In this document: one piece after another, positions 44,898-53,688 of the stretch
How positions within the stretch are numbered: position 1 is the stretch's first letter
How the letters are laid out: every line of letters begins with the position of its first letter
Assembly: GCF_014696715.1 (NCBI RefSeq)
Contig: NZ_JACJQO010000008.1
Span: 177,362 to 241,361, forward strand
DNA length: 64,000 nucleotides
Source of the DNA: Pseudanabaena sp. FACHB-2040
GTDB taxonomy: Bacteria; Cyanobacteriota; Cyanobacteriia; Phormidesmidales; Phormidesmidaceae
Reading direction: 5' to 3'
The notes under the pieces: generated by a model
Told to the model about the DNA's origin: nothing
What the model saw: the letters and a program-made list of their open reading frames with translations, nothing else
Databases searched by the model: none
Position numbers and translations under genes: made by a program

Positions 44898-46358
44898 TCA
44901 GTGGGGCTGAGAACCAAACAGTTTTTCCAGCTGCTTTTGCACCCAGGCCACAGGATTTTTATCGTAGTCCTGGTTAATCAATCCCAATTCGCGTAAACGC
45001 CGTTTTTGCTGGTTCAGCTCTACTTCGTGGCGACCCATTTCCTGCACAATCAGATCGTACAATCGGGGCTGACTCTGCAAAATCTGTTTAAACCCTTGGG
45101 GACTAATGGCAAATACCGTCGTGTCTTCCAACGCTGCTACAGTGACGGTGCGCGGAATTCCCAACATGAGCGAAAATTCACCGATGAACTGGCCTGCCGC
45201 CATAACCGTCGGCTGTTCCTGATTGTCGAGTGTGTAGCCCACAGATCCATACAAAATAATGTAAAACGCATCCCCCGGATCGCCTACTTTGTAGAGCACT
45301 TCACCAGCCTCTAGCCGCCTGCGATAGCCAATTTCTACCAGTTTTCGCAGCTCAACTGTAGTGCAATCTGCAAAGTAGGGAATTTTTTGCAGCAGATCTC
45401 GCACCGCCACTGGCTTAGCAGACGTTTCGCTAAAGGTTGGTACCGCCTGCTGCACCCAGGCCTGGTCTGCATAATCTGCCACCGATGACTGCACCACCAC
45501 ATTGGGGTTGCGGTGCCATAGATCATAGCGGGGAGAAGCGAGGCGAATATGGTGCTGGCGCAAATTTTGATCGATGATGAAGCGCAGGGAGCTTTCGGTT
45601 TTGTGCTTGAGATCGACTCGATCCACCCAAATCCACAGCACAAAATCTAGTGAATTCTGACCGAAGCCGGTAAAAAGGACCTCCGGTGGATATTCATAGG
45701 AAACCGCCTCTTCTAAATAGGCAGAGTCGAGCAGAGCCTCGATCACCAACACCGGATCACTCTCATGGGCAACGCTGACATTGACAGGTACCCAGCCTTT
45801 GAAGTTGTTGTAGGTCCAATTAGTCACCTGGTTGCTAACTAGATTGCTGTTAGGGATTACAATGTGCCGCTCAGTAATCGTGCGGATTATCGTCGATCGC
45901 AGCGAAATTTCAATGATGTAGCCCGATAGCCCTTCCCACTCAACAAAGTCGCCCACTTTCAGCTTGCGCTCCACCAGCATGGCGATACCGCTGATAAAGT
46001 TGCGGGTAATATCCTGTAGGCCAAAGCCAATGCCAATGCCCAGACTGCCCGCCAACACGGCTACCGACGCTAGGTTGACCCCTATAGCCTGCAGCAAAAT
46101 CAAGACGAGGATCGCCGCTAGGCTGTAGCTGGTAATCGTGGCGATCGATTCTCGGGTGCCCTGTTTAAGGCCTAAACGGCTCAAAATCTGATTGGCAAAG
46201 ACGCGCTTAAAGCTGAGGGAAAATAGCAGCGCCATGAGCAGCACTAAAAAAAACTGTGCGATCGCACTCAGGGTCAAAGATGCATTGCCGAAGTTGAGAA
46301 ATGGCGTGTTTAGAAGTTGATCAGCCGTCCGAAAAAAACTATCCATCAGTTCATTCAA
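44898..46358 (-). CDS. MscS-family mechanosensitive channel with C-terminal cyclic-nucleotide-binding domain
   Basis: A 486-residue membrane channel. It has three helices (about 28-50, 70-95 and 97-125), with the pore helix reading LAGSLGIGIGFGLQDITRNF and then SGIAMLVERKLKVGDFVEW. The beta domain (125-180) has the MscS pattern IISLRSTIIRT and IVIPNSNLVSNQV. A CNMP-binding domain occupies about 330-450 (EAGEVLYKVGDPGDAFYIIL, GQFIGEFSLMLGIPRTVTV); its usual Arg-Thr/Ala phosphate-binding end reads GIPRTVTV. It releases solutes on hypo-osmotic shock, possibly gated by a nucleotide. It converges on sdaA, 8 bases away, next to the betaine cluster. Confidence 0.9.
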   Translation of the reverse strand: MNELMDSFFRTADQLLNTPFLNFGNASLTLSAIAQFFLVLLMALLFSLSFKRVFANQILSRLGLKQGTRESIATITSYSLAAILVLILLQAIGVNLASVAVLAGSLGIGIGFGLQDITRNFISGIAMLVERKLKVGDFVEWEGLSGYIIEISLRSTIIRTITERHIVIPNSNLVSNQVTNWTYNNFKGWVPVNVSVAHESDPVLVIEALLDSAYLEEAVSYEYPPEVLFTGFGQNSLDFVLWIWVDRVDLKHKTESSLRFIIDQNLRQHHIRLASPRYDLWHRNPNVVVQSSVADYADQAWVQQAVPTFSETSAKPVAVRDLLQKIPYFADCTTVELRKLVEIGYRRRLEAGEVLYKVGDPGDAFYIILYGSVGYTLDNQEQPTVMAAGQFIGEFSLMLGIPRTVTVAALEDTTVFAISPQGFKQILQSQPRLYDLIVQEMGRHEVELNQQKRRLRELGLINQDYDKNPVAWVQKQLEKLFGSQPH

Positions 46359-46559
46359 ATCATCTTTGGGCAGGGTTGGAAATGGGCCACACTCAAACTG
46401 AGATTAAGGTTCCATCACCCCAAGTGCTGGCAAGAAGTCTTAGGTAGAATGATAGGCAGAGTATTGGGGTGATAATGACCATTTCTTCATGGGGGAAGCC
46501 AAACAATTTCTTCTAACCTGCATTGAGCAGGCTCCTCATGTCAATGTTGCCGCCGCTTG

Positions 46560-46862
46560 TTACATCTGATATGTCAACCTCTTGATCACTGCTCTGCAAG
46601 CAACTTGTAAATCTCGCGCTTGAGTAAGCAGCTCACGTACTTGATTGGCCTGCTCCAGATTGCCACTTCGAGCGACCTGAGCGACAGCATCATTGAGCTG
46701 TGTTGAAGTACGCCGCAACTCAATCAATTCAGAGGACTTACTTTCTGTAGAATTGTTGTGAGCGCTCTTGGAACCGGATCGCTGATTGCGATCGCTCAAG
46801 AGCCGTCTGCCACTCTCTGTAATTGTATAAACTCGCTTGCCATCGTCCTCCTCACTCGTAAA
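46560..46862 (-). pseudogene. PadR-family regulator, C-terminal remnant
   Basis: The minus-strand frame reads FTSEEDDGKRVYTITESGRR and continues for about 80 residues to a stop. EEDDGKRVYTITESGRRLL is the hinge between the winged helix and the C-terminal helix of PadR regulators. Upstream of it the frame is closed by TGA at 46863-46865, and the N-terminal winged helix is absent. The first possible start (TTG at 46799) comes after the recognisable part. The gene is broken, unless the residual 79-residue helical protein is still made. Confidence 0.65.
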
Positions 46863-46930
46863 TCAAAATTCCGACCGCCCCAGTGTGTCAGGTAGCGCGA
46901 TCGGAACTTTGGGCTCAACTGATTGGCAAT

Positions 46931-47401
46931 CTAACCGAGCTGAGTAAACTCAAAAACATCATGGCTGCCCCCTTGCAGCACAGAGACCGTATGCTTGCCC
47001 TTCAGGCGTTTGCCTGTCAGCGCCTCAAGCGCTCCCCAAACCGCACCGAGGGTGAAAGTGCACTTGCGCGTCGAGCCTAGAGGTTCCCCAGTGGAACAGA
47101 CCGTCTCACGCGTGTAAGCCTTGATCACATCGCCCTCCTGCTCAATTTTCTCTAGCACCAGCAAACGAGTGCCATCAGGACCAAGTGCCTGAGCTAGCCT
47201 TTGAGTCGCCTCAGAGAGAGGGACTGCCGCCTGGCTTAGCCCTAACTCAGCTGCTAGCTTCTTGCCACGAGCCCGACCAGCTGCAATCAGTGAGATAGCC
47301 GTCGCTTTTTCACCCAGAGCATCTTCTATTCCAACAATGATTGACTTCAAACAAACAACACTGCTGAAATTACCGAGGGTTTCGCGCATTGCAGTAGACA
47401 T
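46931..47401 (-). CDS. V4R-like small-molecule-binding protein (cyanobacterial conserved)
   Basis: A 156-residue soluble protein. The C-terminal half has a Cys/Gly pattern like bacterial V4R domains: TRETVCSTGEPLGSTRKCTF, then GAVWGALEALTGKRL. The N-terminal half is helical (FSSVVCLKSIIVGIEDALGE, AISLIAAGRARGKKLAAELG). V4R domains bind small hydrophobic ligands; the function here is unproven. AAAGGAGTC lies 5-13 bases before the ATG at 47401. It follows the roadblock-domain gene by about 60 bases on the same strand, forming a two-gene operon. Confidence 0.65.
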   Translation of the reverse strand: MSTAMRETLGNFSSVVCLKSIIVGIEDALGEKATAISLIAAGRARGKKLAAELGLSQAAVPLSEATQRLAQALGPDGTRLLVLEKIEQEGDVIKAYTRETVCSTGEPLGSTRKCTFTLGAVWGALEALTGKRLKGKHTVSVLQGGSHDVFEFTQLG

Positions 47402-47462
47402 GGGTGACTCCTTTTTATGGGTTAAATAACTCAAGGGTTGAATTCAAAGATGACAAGACAGA

Positions 47463-47831
47463 TCAAGCAACAAGCGGTTGAATTTCCGAGACAGCGCGCT
47501 TGATTTCCAGAAACAACAGCCCCTGTTTAGCGCTGGCATTAGCTAGCACCAGAAGAACCGCATCGACGCCACAGCCGACTAAGACTCCAAAGCCCTTTTC
47601 TCCCTCGACAAAAATGCGGTCGAGTGCACCTCTAGCGAGTTCATGACCAATGCGCTCACCGAGAGAGAGCATTGCTGCAGACATAGCAGCAGTTCTTTCC
47701 TCATCGAAGCCAGAGGGCAGAGCAGAAGCTAAGGCAAGACCGTCAGGGCTGACTAGGGCAACGCCTTGAATCTCTGAGCTACTGCTGACGAAATTCTGGA
47801 GGACATCTTGGAGCAGGGAAGTGTTAATCAT
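47463..47831 (-). CDS. roadblock/LC7-domain protein (MglB-like)
   Basis: A 122-residue single-domain roadblock protein from the ATG at 47831. The family pattern is clear: LQDVLQNFVSSSSEIQGVAL, VSPDGLALASALPSGFDEER, MSAAMLSLGERIGHELARG, FVEGEKGFGVLVGCGVDAVL and LVLANASAKQGLLFLEIKRA. Roadblock proteins are dimeric partners or activators of small Ras-like GTPases; no GTPase gene is next to it. The gene heads a leftward pair with the V4R-like protein. Its promoter should lie within 47832-48119, a 288-base AT-rich stretch without other features. Confidence 0.85.
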   Translation of the reverse strand: MINTSLLQDVLQNFVSSSSEIQGVALVSPDGLALASALPSGFDEERTAAMSAAMLSLGERIGHELARGALDRIFVEGEKGFGVLVGCGVDAVLLVLANASAKQGLLFLEIKRAVSEIQPLVA

Positions 47832-48119
47832 GTTTTTCTGTGGGGAAAGCAATAAGTTTTGAAAGGATTGATTAGAAAGGTCTTCCACACAAGATAGATG
47901 AAGCTTTTGGTAACTAAGGGAACTCTAATTAGTAGCAGTTTTGAGTTGAACTACCTGGATTTAGCCGATTAATGAGAACACACAACCGAGGTCTGTATTT
48001 TTGAAGCAAGCTACAAAGACAGAGTTTGTTAATGCTGCTGTAGAAGAGGAATTGATAACATCTTCTGAGTAAGAGCTATCAGAAGCTTTGTCTTCAGCGA
48101 TTTGCTTCTCTTGATTCTT

Positions 48120-48160
48120 AAGTTAGAGCGCAAAGGTGGAGAACTTGGGGAGAAAAGAAG
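48120..48160 (+). repeat. left arm of a perfect 41-bp inverted repeat
   Basis: The arm begins AAGTTAGAGCGCAAAGGTGG and ends GGGGAGAAAAGAAG. Every base is complementary to the right arm at 48833-48873; the match stops at 48161. It bounds a 672-base segment. Confidence 0.9.
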
Positions 48161-48342
48161 AGAGTTTCAATTCAAGTCCTCAATGGGCTACTCAATTAAG
48201 GTTCAAACTAACGCAGGTAGTTTTAGCGACTGTGGACGTTTATGGGCACTCTTTGAGGGAAGTATTTGGAAGTGTGTCAGTGTTTCTACTAGGTTGGCTA
48301 AAGGGCTCTCTGCTGCGCCAATGTAGAGGAGGATGCTAGTAG

Positions 48343-48615
48343 ATGGGTCTTCCTCGAATTGCTCCAGTATCTAGTCTTGAAGTTTTCAAGTTTTATGACG
48401 ACTACGCTATCCACGAAGCCGTTCTGTATGAGGGCACAGTTTTGAGGCTGGCGATGGTCTTTCAACTTGAACAACGACAAGAGGCTTTTCAGTTTGCCTA
48501 CTGCTTGAGCCAAGAGTACATCACGCTTATATCGCCCTGTTCTACCCTGTATCGGGTGTGGGTAGATATACGATGTCATACGGATTCCAGACTATCGTGT
48601 CAAATCAAACACTGA
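48343..48615 (+). CDS. hypothetical 90-residue protein inside the inverted-repeat segment
   Basis: An open frame with ordinary composition: EVFKFYDDYAIHEAVLYEGT, LRLAMVFQLEQRQEAFQFAY and STLYRVWVDIRC. It looks more like a real protein than a chance frame, but I do not recognise it and no strong ribosome site is visible (GAGGAGGATG lies 15-24 bases upstream). It is wholly inside the segment bounded by the 41-bp inverted repeat. It could be a small cargo gene, or the remains of a mobile-element gene. Confidence 0.35.
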   Translation: MGLPRIAPVSSLEVFKFYDDYAIHEAVLYEGTVLRLAMVFQLEQRQEAFQFAYCLSQEYITLISPCSTLYRVWVDIRCHTDSRLSCQIKH

Positions 48616-48832
48616 GCTCTGTAGTGGCCTTGCTATTCGTCAGGGTAGCAAATTGATGTTATGGGGGCAGGAAGCTTGAATCTTCTAGTGCCTAGCTGAG
48701 ATAGCTAATGAGACGTTGACTTGCGGAAGCGGTATAGAACCTTCAAGCGGGCAGTAGATCGCTTTACTTGGCCCGCCCGCATAAGTTTGTCTCAATGTGG
48801 CTTAGTTGCCATTGAAGGGAAATCAAAATTTC

Positions 48833-48873
48833 CTTCTTTTCTCCCCAAGTTCTCCACCTTTGCGCTCTAACTT
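48833..48873 (-). repeat. right arm of a perfect 41-bp inverted repeat
   Basis: Reverse complement of 48120-48160 over all 41 bases. It lies about 165 bases before the start of the GGDEF/EAL gene, in its probable promoter region. No target-site duplication is obvious outside the two arms. Confidence 0.9.
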
Positions 48874-49039
48874 GGCAGGCAAGAGCAAAGGATCGTTAGA
48901 AATATTGCTCCTAGCAAAGTACTGGTTTCTTCTAAAGCTGACTTCGTTCGCTAAGGCTGGCCTGTTTGAAGAATGAGTCCAGCGTTTTGCTGCTTAAAGT
49001 TTCGACAGCCTATTGATTCATTTCTGGCTTAAAACTCAT

Positions 49040-50776
49040 ATGCAGAGCAATCCCAGGCTTTTCTTCTATTCGTACCTATCTCGCTTTAGGGTGCTGAGAA
49101 AAAGTTACACCACCAAAATTATGGTAGTAGCCTTTCTAGGAACTCACATTCCTCTGCTGTCTCTCTTATTTAGCTTTGTCACTTCGACGGCTTATTCTTG
49201 GGAGACGGCAATGGGAGTCTTGGGGGTGGCACTGATAGCGACACTAGGCGGAACGGCAGCTACGCTCTATGCCCTACACCACTTGCTAGCTCCGGTCAGA
49301 CTGACCTCGATAGCCTTACGAAACTATCTTCGCTTTCAGAAGCTGCCTGAGTTGCCCACACAGTTTGCTGATGAGGCTGGTACGCTGATGGCAGATACCT
49401 CGCAGACTCTACATCAGCTCAATGAGCTAATTCACTACATCAGCAACTACGACAATCTGACCGGCTTGCCTAACCGTAAGCTGCTTTGCGATCGCATCTG
49501 CCAGACCTTACTTCGCCCTGAGCACAACCAGCGGATGGTGGCTGTCTTAGTAGTAAGCATCAATGACTATACCGGCATCAGCCAAGCGCTAGGGCAAGAG
49601 GCACTGGGCCTGCTGTTGAGAACGGTGGCTCAGCGGTTAACAAACAACATTGGCTCAAGCGATCTTCTGGCCTACCTGGGCAAGGATGAATTTGCGATCG
49701 CCCGAATCGATATTCCCTCTTTAGAAAGCTTGGTAAAGCTATCTCAACTGCTGCTCAGTACCCTGGCCAAGCCTTTTTTACTAGCAGGCAGATCGCTTCA
49801 CATCACAGCTAGCATCGGTTTGTCCCTGATGAGCATTGAAGACAGCCAGCAGATTGATCAGCTGTTGCAGCAAGCCCAGATGGCCCTAACCCAGGCCAAG
49901 CAGCAGGGAGTCAGCCAGTATCAGTTTTATTCTCCCGAACTCAATGCCCAACTGCAAGAACGCCTAGCCTTAGAAAATGATCTCTATGGGGCCTTGGAGC
50001 GCAATGAGATGATTGTCTATTACCAGCCCTTGGTGGATTTGCGCACGGGGCAGGTGACTGCAGTTGAAGCTTTGGTTCGGTGGCAGCACCCCATTCGAGG
50101 AATGGTTTCCCCAGCCCAGTTTATTCCAATTGCAGAAGCGAATGGGCTGATTGTAGCGATTGGAGAATGGGTTTTGCAGCAGGCCTGTATTCAGTGTCGG
50201 CTCTGGCAGCGGGCCGGACTGCCGCCCCTGCGCATGTCTGTGAACCTCTCAGCCCGGCAGTTTGAACAACCGAATCTGGTAAACATTGTTAGCCAGATTT
50301 TGCAGAAGAGTGGGCTAGATCCAGCCTACCTGGAGCTAGAAGTGACTGAAAGCTTTCTAATGGATGACATTGAGCGCTCAGTTTCAACGCTGAAGCGGCT
50401 CAGAGACTTGGGAGTAGTGCTGGCCCTCGACGATTTTGGCACCGGCTATTCTTCTCTGAACTACCTGAAGTGCTTTCCCGTGGACATGCTGAAGATTGAT
50501 CGCTCCTTTGTGCAGGATACGCTCTCTCATCCTGATAGCGCAGCGATAACTGATGCCATCATTGCCCTGGCTAAAAGTCTTCGTCTCAGCATCACGGCAG
50601 AGGGGATTGAAACCCAGGCACAGCTCGATTATTTACAAACCCGGGGCTGTCACGAGGGCCAAGGATTCTACTTCAGTCGCCCCGTGCCCCCAGAAGCCCT
50701 AGTTGAACTATTGCTGCGGCCGTCTCAGCCACTGGAAGCTTATGCGAGAAGACTCCAATGTACGGTGCCAGTTTAA
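49040..50776 (+). CDS. GGDEF/EAL membrane protein, probable c-di-GMP phosphodiesterase
   Basis: A 578-residue protein from the ATG at 49040; a TTG at 49013 would add nine residues. Two membrane helices (MVVAFLGTHIPLLSLLFSFV and AMGVLGVALIATLGGTAATL) come first, then a HAMP-like linker. The GGDEF domain contains DNLTGLPNRKLL, but its signature loop reads GKDEF and there is no RxxD inhibitory site, so cyclase activity is doubtful. The EAL domain is intact: EALVRWQHP, EVTESFLMDD, DDFGTGYSSLNYLK and DRSFVQD. It should hydrolyse c-di-GMP, lowering the level of this motility/biofilm signal. It lies just downstream of the 41-bp inverted repeat. Confidence 0.9.
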   Translation: MQSNPRLFFYSYLSRFRVLRKSYTTKIMVVAFLGTHIPLLSLLFSFVTSTAYSWETAMGVLGVALIATLGGTAATLYALHHLLAPVRLTSIALRNYLRFQKLPELPTQFADEAGTLMADTSQTLHQLNELIHYISNYDNLTGLPNRKLLCDRICQTLLRPEHNQRMVAVLVVSINDYTGISQALGQEALGLLLRTVAQRLTNNIGSSDLLAYLGKDEFAIARIDIPSLESLVKLSQLLLSTLAKPFLLAGRSLHITASIGLSLMSIEDSQQIDQLLQQAQMALTQAKQQGVSQYQFYSPELNAQLQERLALENDLYGALERNEMIVYYQPLVDLRTGQVTAVEALVRWQHPIRGMVSPAQFIPIAEANGLIVAIGEWVLQQACIQCRLWQRAGLPPLRMSVNLSARQFEQPNLVNIVSQILQKSGLDPAYLELEVTESFLMDDIERSVSTLKRLRDLGVVLALDDFGTGYSSLNYLKCFPVDMLKIDRSFVQDTLSHPDSAAITDAIIALAKSLRLSITAEGIETQAQLDYLQTRGCHEGQGFYFSRPVPPEALVELLLRPSQPLEAYARRLQCTVPV

Positions 50777-50984
50777 GCAAATTCAAGACAAATTCAATGC
50801 AGGCCAAGCAAACTGACCTACTGCTCCTTGTAGGTTCTATTAGCTTTGTACTAGCCTCTGAGGGGACTTATTAAGAGTAATTAGTAGTTAGTAAGTTTTG
50901 AGCTAGAAGGCGCGTCTGAGCGATAAGCTGTTGTTCCCCATCTCAGCTGCTTCATAATAAAAACATTCGGCAGTTCTTAAAGAT

Positions 50985-51551
50985 ATGATTGCCACAGCCC
51001 AGCCGCAGAAAATGAGCGTTGAAGCATACCTGGAGTGGGAACCCTGCCAGGAGCTTCGCTATGAGTACGTCAACGGCGAAGTCTATGCCATGACAGGTGG
51101 CAGCTTGCCCCATAACGATATTGCCGTCAACCTGCTCACGGCCCTATACCCCCATATTCGGGCTCAGGGCTGCCGAATTAATATCGCTGATGCCAAAGTC
51201 AACGTTGCTCCGCCGATCTACCGTTACCCTGACCTAGTCGTGAGCTGTGATGAGCGCGACCGAACTGCCGTCAACGCCATTCATTACCCCAAACTCATCG
51301 TCGAAGTGCTCTCCCCTGGAACAGAAGCTTTTGACCGGGGGAACAAGTTCAAGGAATACCGTAGCCTGCCAAGCTTAGAAGAATATGTCCTGATCAGTTC
51401 CACGCAAATCGGCGTTGAGATCTACCGTCGGGGTGAAGGGCGGCTGTGGCTTTACTACCCCTATCAGGATGGAGATACGCTCAAGCTGGAGAGCATAGGA
51501 TTTGAGTTGCCTATTGCCCTCCTTTATGATGCGGTTCAATTGGAGAGCTGA
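50985..51551 (+). CDS. Uma2-family (DUF820) putative endonuclease
   Basis: A 188-residue protein of the large cyanobacterial Uma2 family, related to restriction-endonuclease-like (PD-(D/E)xK) folds. Visible signatures are MSVEAYLEWE, RYEYVNGEVYAMTGGSLPHN, YRYPDLVVSCDERD, PKLIVEVLSPGTEAFDRGNK and FKEYRSLPSLEEYVLIS. The acidic and lysine residues expected of the active site (Asp in YPDLVV, Glu in VEVLSP, Lys in NKFKEY) are present. Family members are multicopy in cyanobacteria and often considered transposon-linked; the biological role is not established. It stands alone between two AT-rich gaps. Confidence 0.9.
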   Translation: MIATAQPQKMSVEAYLEWEPCQELRYEYVNGEVYAMTGGSLPHNDIAVNLLTALYPHIRAQGCRINIADAKVNVAPPIYRYPDLVVSCDERDRTAVNAIHYPKLIVEVLSPGTEAFDRGNKFKEYRSLPSLEEYVLISSTQIGVEIYRRGEGRLWLYYPYQDGDTLKLESIGFELPIALLYDAVQLES

Positions 51552-51879
51552 GTCTTAGCAAAGGTCAGACGGGCTAAGCTTAAGCAGAGGGCGGAGAGAG
51601 CCGCCAAACTAGCAGCATCCCGTCCTATCCTCACTAACATCATTAGACCAAACAGAATTTAGCCTAGGTTCATGAGGCTTTACCGATGGTTTACAGCCCT
51701 GCTGGGAAAAAACCCTTACAGTAGACCTGGAGCAATAGCTCTGTATGGGTATTTCTTATAACTGAAGCAGCCCCGGCAGTCTTTCTACTGGGGTTATAAA
51801 TTCTCTCCGTAGGCATGGTTCGCTTTGTGGCAGGCCCGCTATACTGATGTACTAATTGTTATCCCCTTTCCCTTTGACC
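51552..51879. other. 328-bp intergenic region
   Basis: I see no gene or strong structure here. The right end should contain the promoter of the DUF2949 gene. Confidence 0.3.
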
Positions 51880-52071
51880 ATGTCAGCCTCGAAGCTCAAC
51901 CGCCTGATTGAATACCTAAAAGAGACGCTGGCAGTGCCAACCGATGCGATCGCACTGGGACTGCGCCAAGCAGGTCAGGCAACGAATCTGCTGCCGATGG
52001 TGCTGTGGCAGTATGGGCTGATCAGCACCCGGCAACTCAACCAAGTCTTTGACTGGATGGAGCACCCGTAA
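51880..52071 (+). CDS. DUF2949-family small cyanobacterial protein
   Basis: A 63-residue helical protein with the DUF2949 pattern: LNRLIEYLKETLAVPTDAIA, LGLRQAGQATNLLPMVLWQY, GLISTRQLNQVFDWME. It is of the usual size for the family, which is confined mainly to cyanobacteria and has no known function. I chose the ATG at 51880 over one 24 bases upstream because homologous-looking sequence begins there. Confidence 0.8.
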   Translation: MSASKLNRLIEYLKETLAVPTDAIALGLRQAGQATNLLPMVLWQYGLISTRQLNQVFDWMEHP

Positions 52072-52283
52072 ACTAAGGCACCTCATAATCTCGCTGCCGC
52101 TTTTCCCCTGCAGGTTTAGGCTGACGCGGTAGCACCTACTTCGCGGCCTATCCTCTGCCGCCTCAATCTGCTCTGGCTCCCTAGTGATGTCTTAAAAACC
52201 TTCAGCCTAGGGTTGTAGGATATAGCGGCCTCGCCACTTTGGAATCTGATACTGGCAAGGCTGCCTGCTTTGGATTGAGACGC

Positions 52284-53207
52284 ATGTTTGCTCATTTTCT
52301 ACCGTCCTCCACCTGTGAGATCCAGGATGTGGAGGCTATCGCCCTGCTGCAACAAATTCAGCGTCGTGTTGTTCAAGTGCCGGTTAGGCAAAGTACAACA
52401 GCGATCGCAACCGCTTATGTCCATTACCCGTCTGATTCATCACCTCTTTCCCCTGGCACGGTTCCTATTCTGCTGCTGCACGGATTCGACAGTTCCCTGT
52501 TAGAATTTCGGCGGTTACTTCCCCTACTGACACACCGTCACGAAATCTGGGCAACTGACCTGTTGGGCTCAGGATTTACCGAATACACGGCTACGCTGGC
52601 GGTCAATCCCCAGACGATCCGGCAACATCTGCTTAGCGTTGTAAAAGCCTGGATCGGGCGACCTGTAATTTTGGTCGGAGCCTCTTTGGGGGGAGCCGTC
52701 GCGATTGACTTTGCCTTGTATTGTCCGGACTGGGTGCGATCGCTCGTTCTTATAGATAGCGTTGGCTTTTCTGGCAGCTTTCCTGTGGGGCAGTTTCTCC
52801 CAAGTCCACTGATCGAACTAGGCGCAGATTGGCTGTATTTTCGCAAGCATGCTGCTCTGGCTGCTGCCTCAGTCTTACCGATATTGGATGTAAGCCTGCT
52901 GGACGCCCTGCGCTGCTCGCTGCTGCATCAGGAAATGCCAGGGTGGAAGGATGCGATCGCATCCTTTACCAAAAGTGGGGGTTACGCGAACTTGAGCGAT
53001 CGCATGGCTCAAGTCACTCATCCCACCCTCATTTTGTGGGGAAAAACAGATGGTGTCTTAGGAACGGTAGATGCCACCCGGTTTGAGCAAGCAATTGCCG
53101 GTAGTCAACTGGTTTGGGTTGAGGGAGCCGGGCATGTTCCCCACTTCGATCGACCTCAGGTCGTTGCGGATCATCTGTTGTCCTTTGCCCGGCAGATTGA
53201 GAGGTAG
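52284..53207 (+). CDS. alpha/beta-hydrolase
   Basis: A 307-residue hydrolase from the ATG at 52284. The oxyanion strand LLLHGFDSSLLEFRRLLPLL, the nucleophile elbow LVGASLGGAVAIDFAL, the acid strand LILWGKTDGVL and the catalytic His in VEGAGHVPHFDRPQVVADHL are all present and in order, so the enzyme should be active. There is no signal peptide. The substrate is unknown; families with this layout include esterases, C-C hydrolases and haloperoxidase-like proteins. It is followed after 94 bases by a small membrane protein gene. Confidence 0.88.
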   Translation: MFAHFLPSSTCEIQDVEAIALLQQIQRRVVQVPVRQSTTAIATAYVHYPSDSSPLSPGTVPILLLHGFDSSLLEFRRLLPLLTHRHEIWATDLLGSGFTEYTATLAVNPQTIRQHLLSVVKAWIGRPVILVGASLGGAVAIDFALYCPDWVRSLVLIDSVGFSGSFPVGQFLPSPLIELGADWLYFRKHAALAAASVLPILDVSLLDALRCSLLHQEMPGWKDAIASFTKSGGYANLSDRMAQVTHPTLILWGKTDGVLGTVDATRFEQAIAGSQLVWVEGAGHVPHFDRPQVVADHLLSFARQIER

Positions 53208-53301
53208 GAGCGCTAGAGGAACCAGGAAGTCTACCAACAGACAGTACCCTGCCCCAGTCCTGATAGCCCCCAATAGAGAGAGTTCTAATTCTGTTGTGCC
53301 T

Positions 53302-53667
53302 GTGGAAACTCTCATTCAGATTGCTCCCAATATAGCGGCAGTTCTCTTGATGTTGTTAGGGGGAGCAGCGCTGCTTTTTCCCAAAACAATGGCCGCCTTC
53401 GTGGGTCTAGGCCCTATTGCCCCAGTCGGAATTTCTGAGATTCGCTCAACTCTAGGCAGTTTCTTTTTGGGACTAGGAGCCACCTGCTTGTGGTTGCAGT
53501 CTACAGATGCCTTTACAGTCCTAGGGGTGGCTTCTCTGGTGGCTGCCGCTGCACGGTTGATATCGAGCATCGTTGACCACAGCATCACCGTTAAGAATAT
53601 TGGCGGCGTGGTGGCAGAAGCTTTCTTGGGGGCTCTGTTTCTGTTTAGTTGGATGTGGCAGGCTTGA
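53302..53667 (+). CDS. small four-helix membrane protein, DUF4345-like
   Basis: A 121-residue membrane protein from GTG 53302 (GTG 53296 is equivalent). It has four hydrophobic helices: NIAAVLLMLLGGAALLFP, a Gly-rich second segment SFFLGLGATCLWL, AFTVLGVASLVAAAARLIS and VVAEAFLGALFLFSWMW, with the motif EIRSTLGSFFLGLG between helices 1 and 2. This resembles the DUF4345 family, but the assignment is tentative. No function is known. It converges on the carotenoid oxygenase gene, 21 bases away. Confidence 0.65.
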   Translation: METLIQIAPNIAAVLLMLLGGAALLFPKTMAAFVGLGPIAPVGISEIRSTLGSFFLGLGATCLWLQSTDAFTVLGVASLVAAAARLISSIVDHSITVKNIGGVVAEAFLGALFLFSWMWQA

Positions 53668-53688
53668 GTTAAAACTAAATCATTAGCC

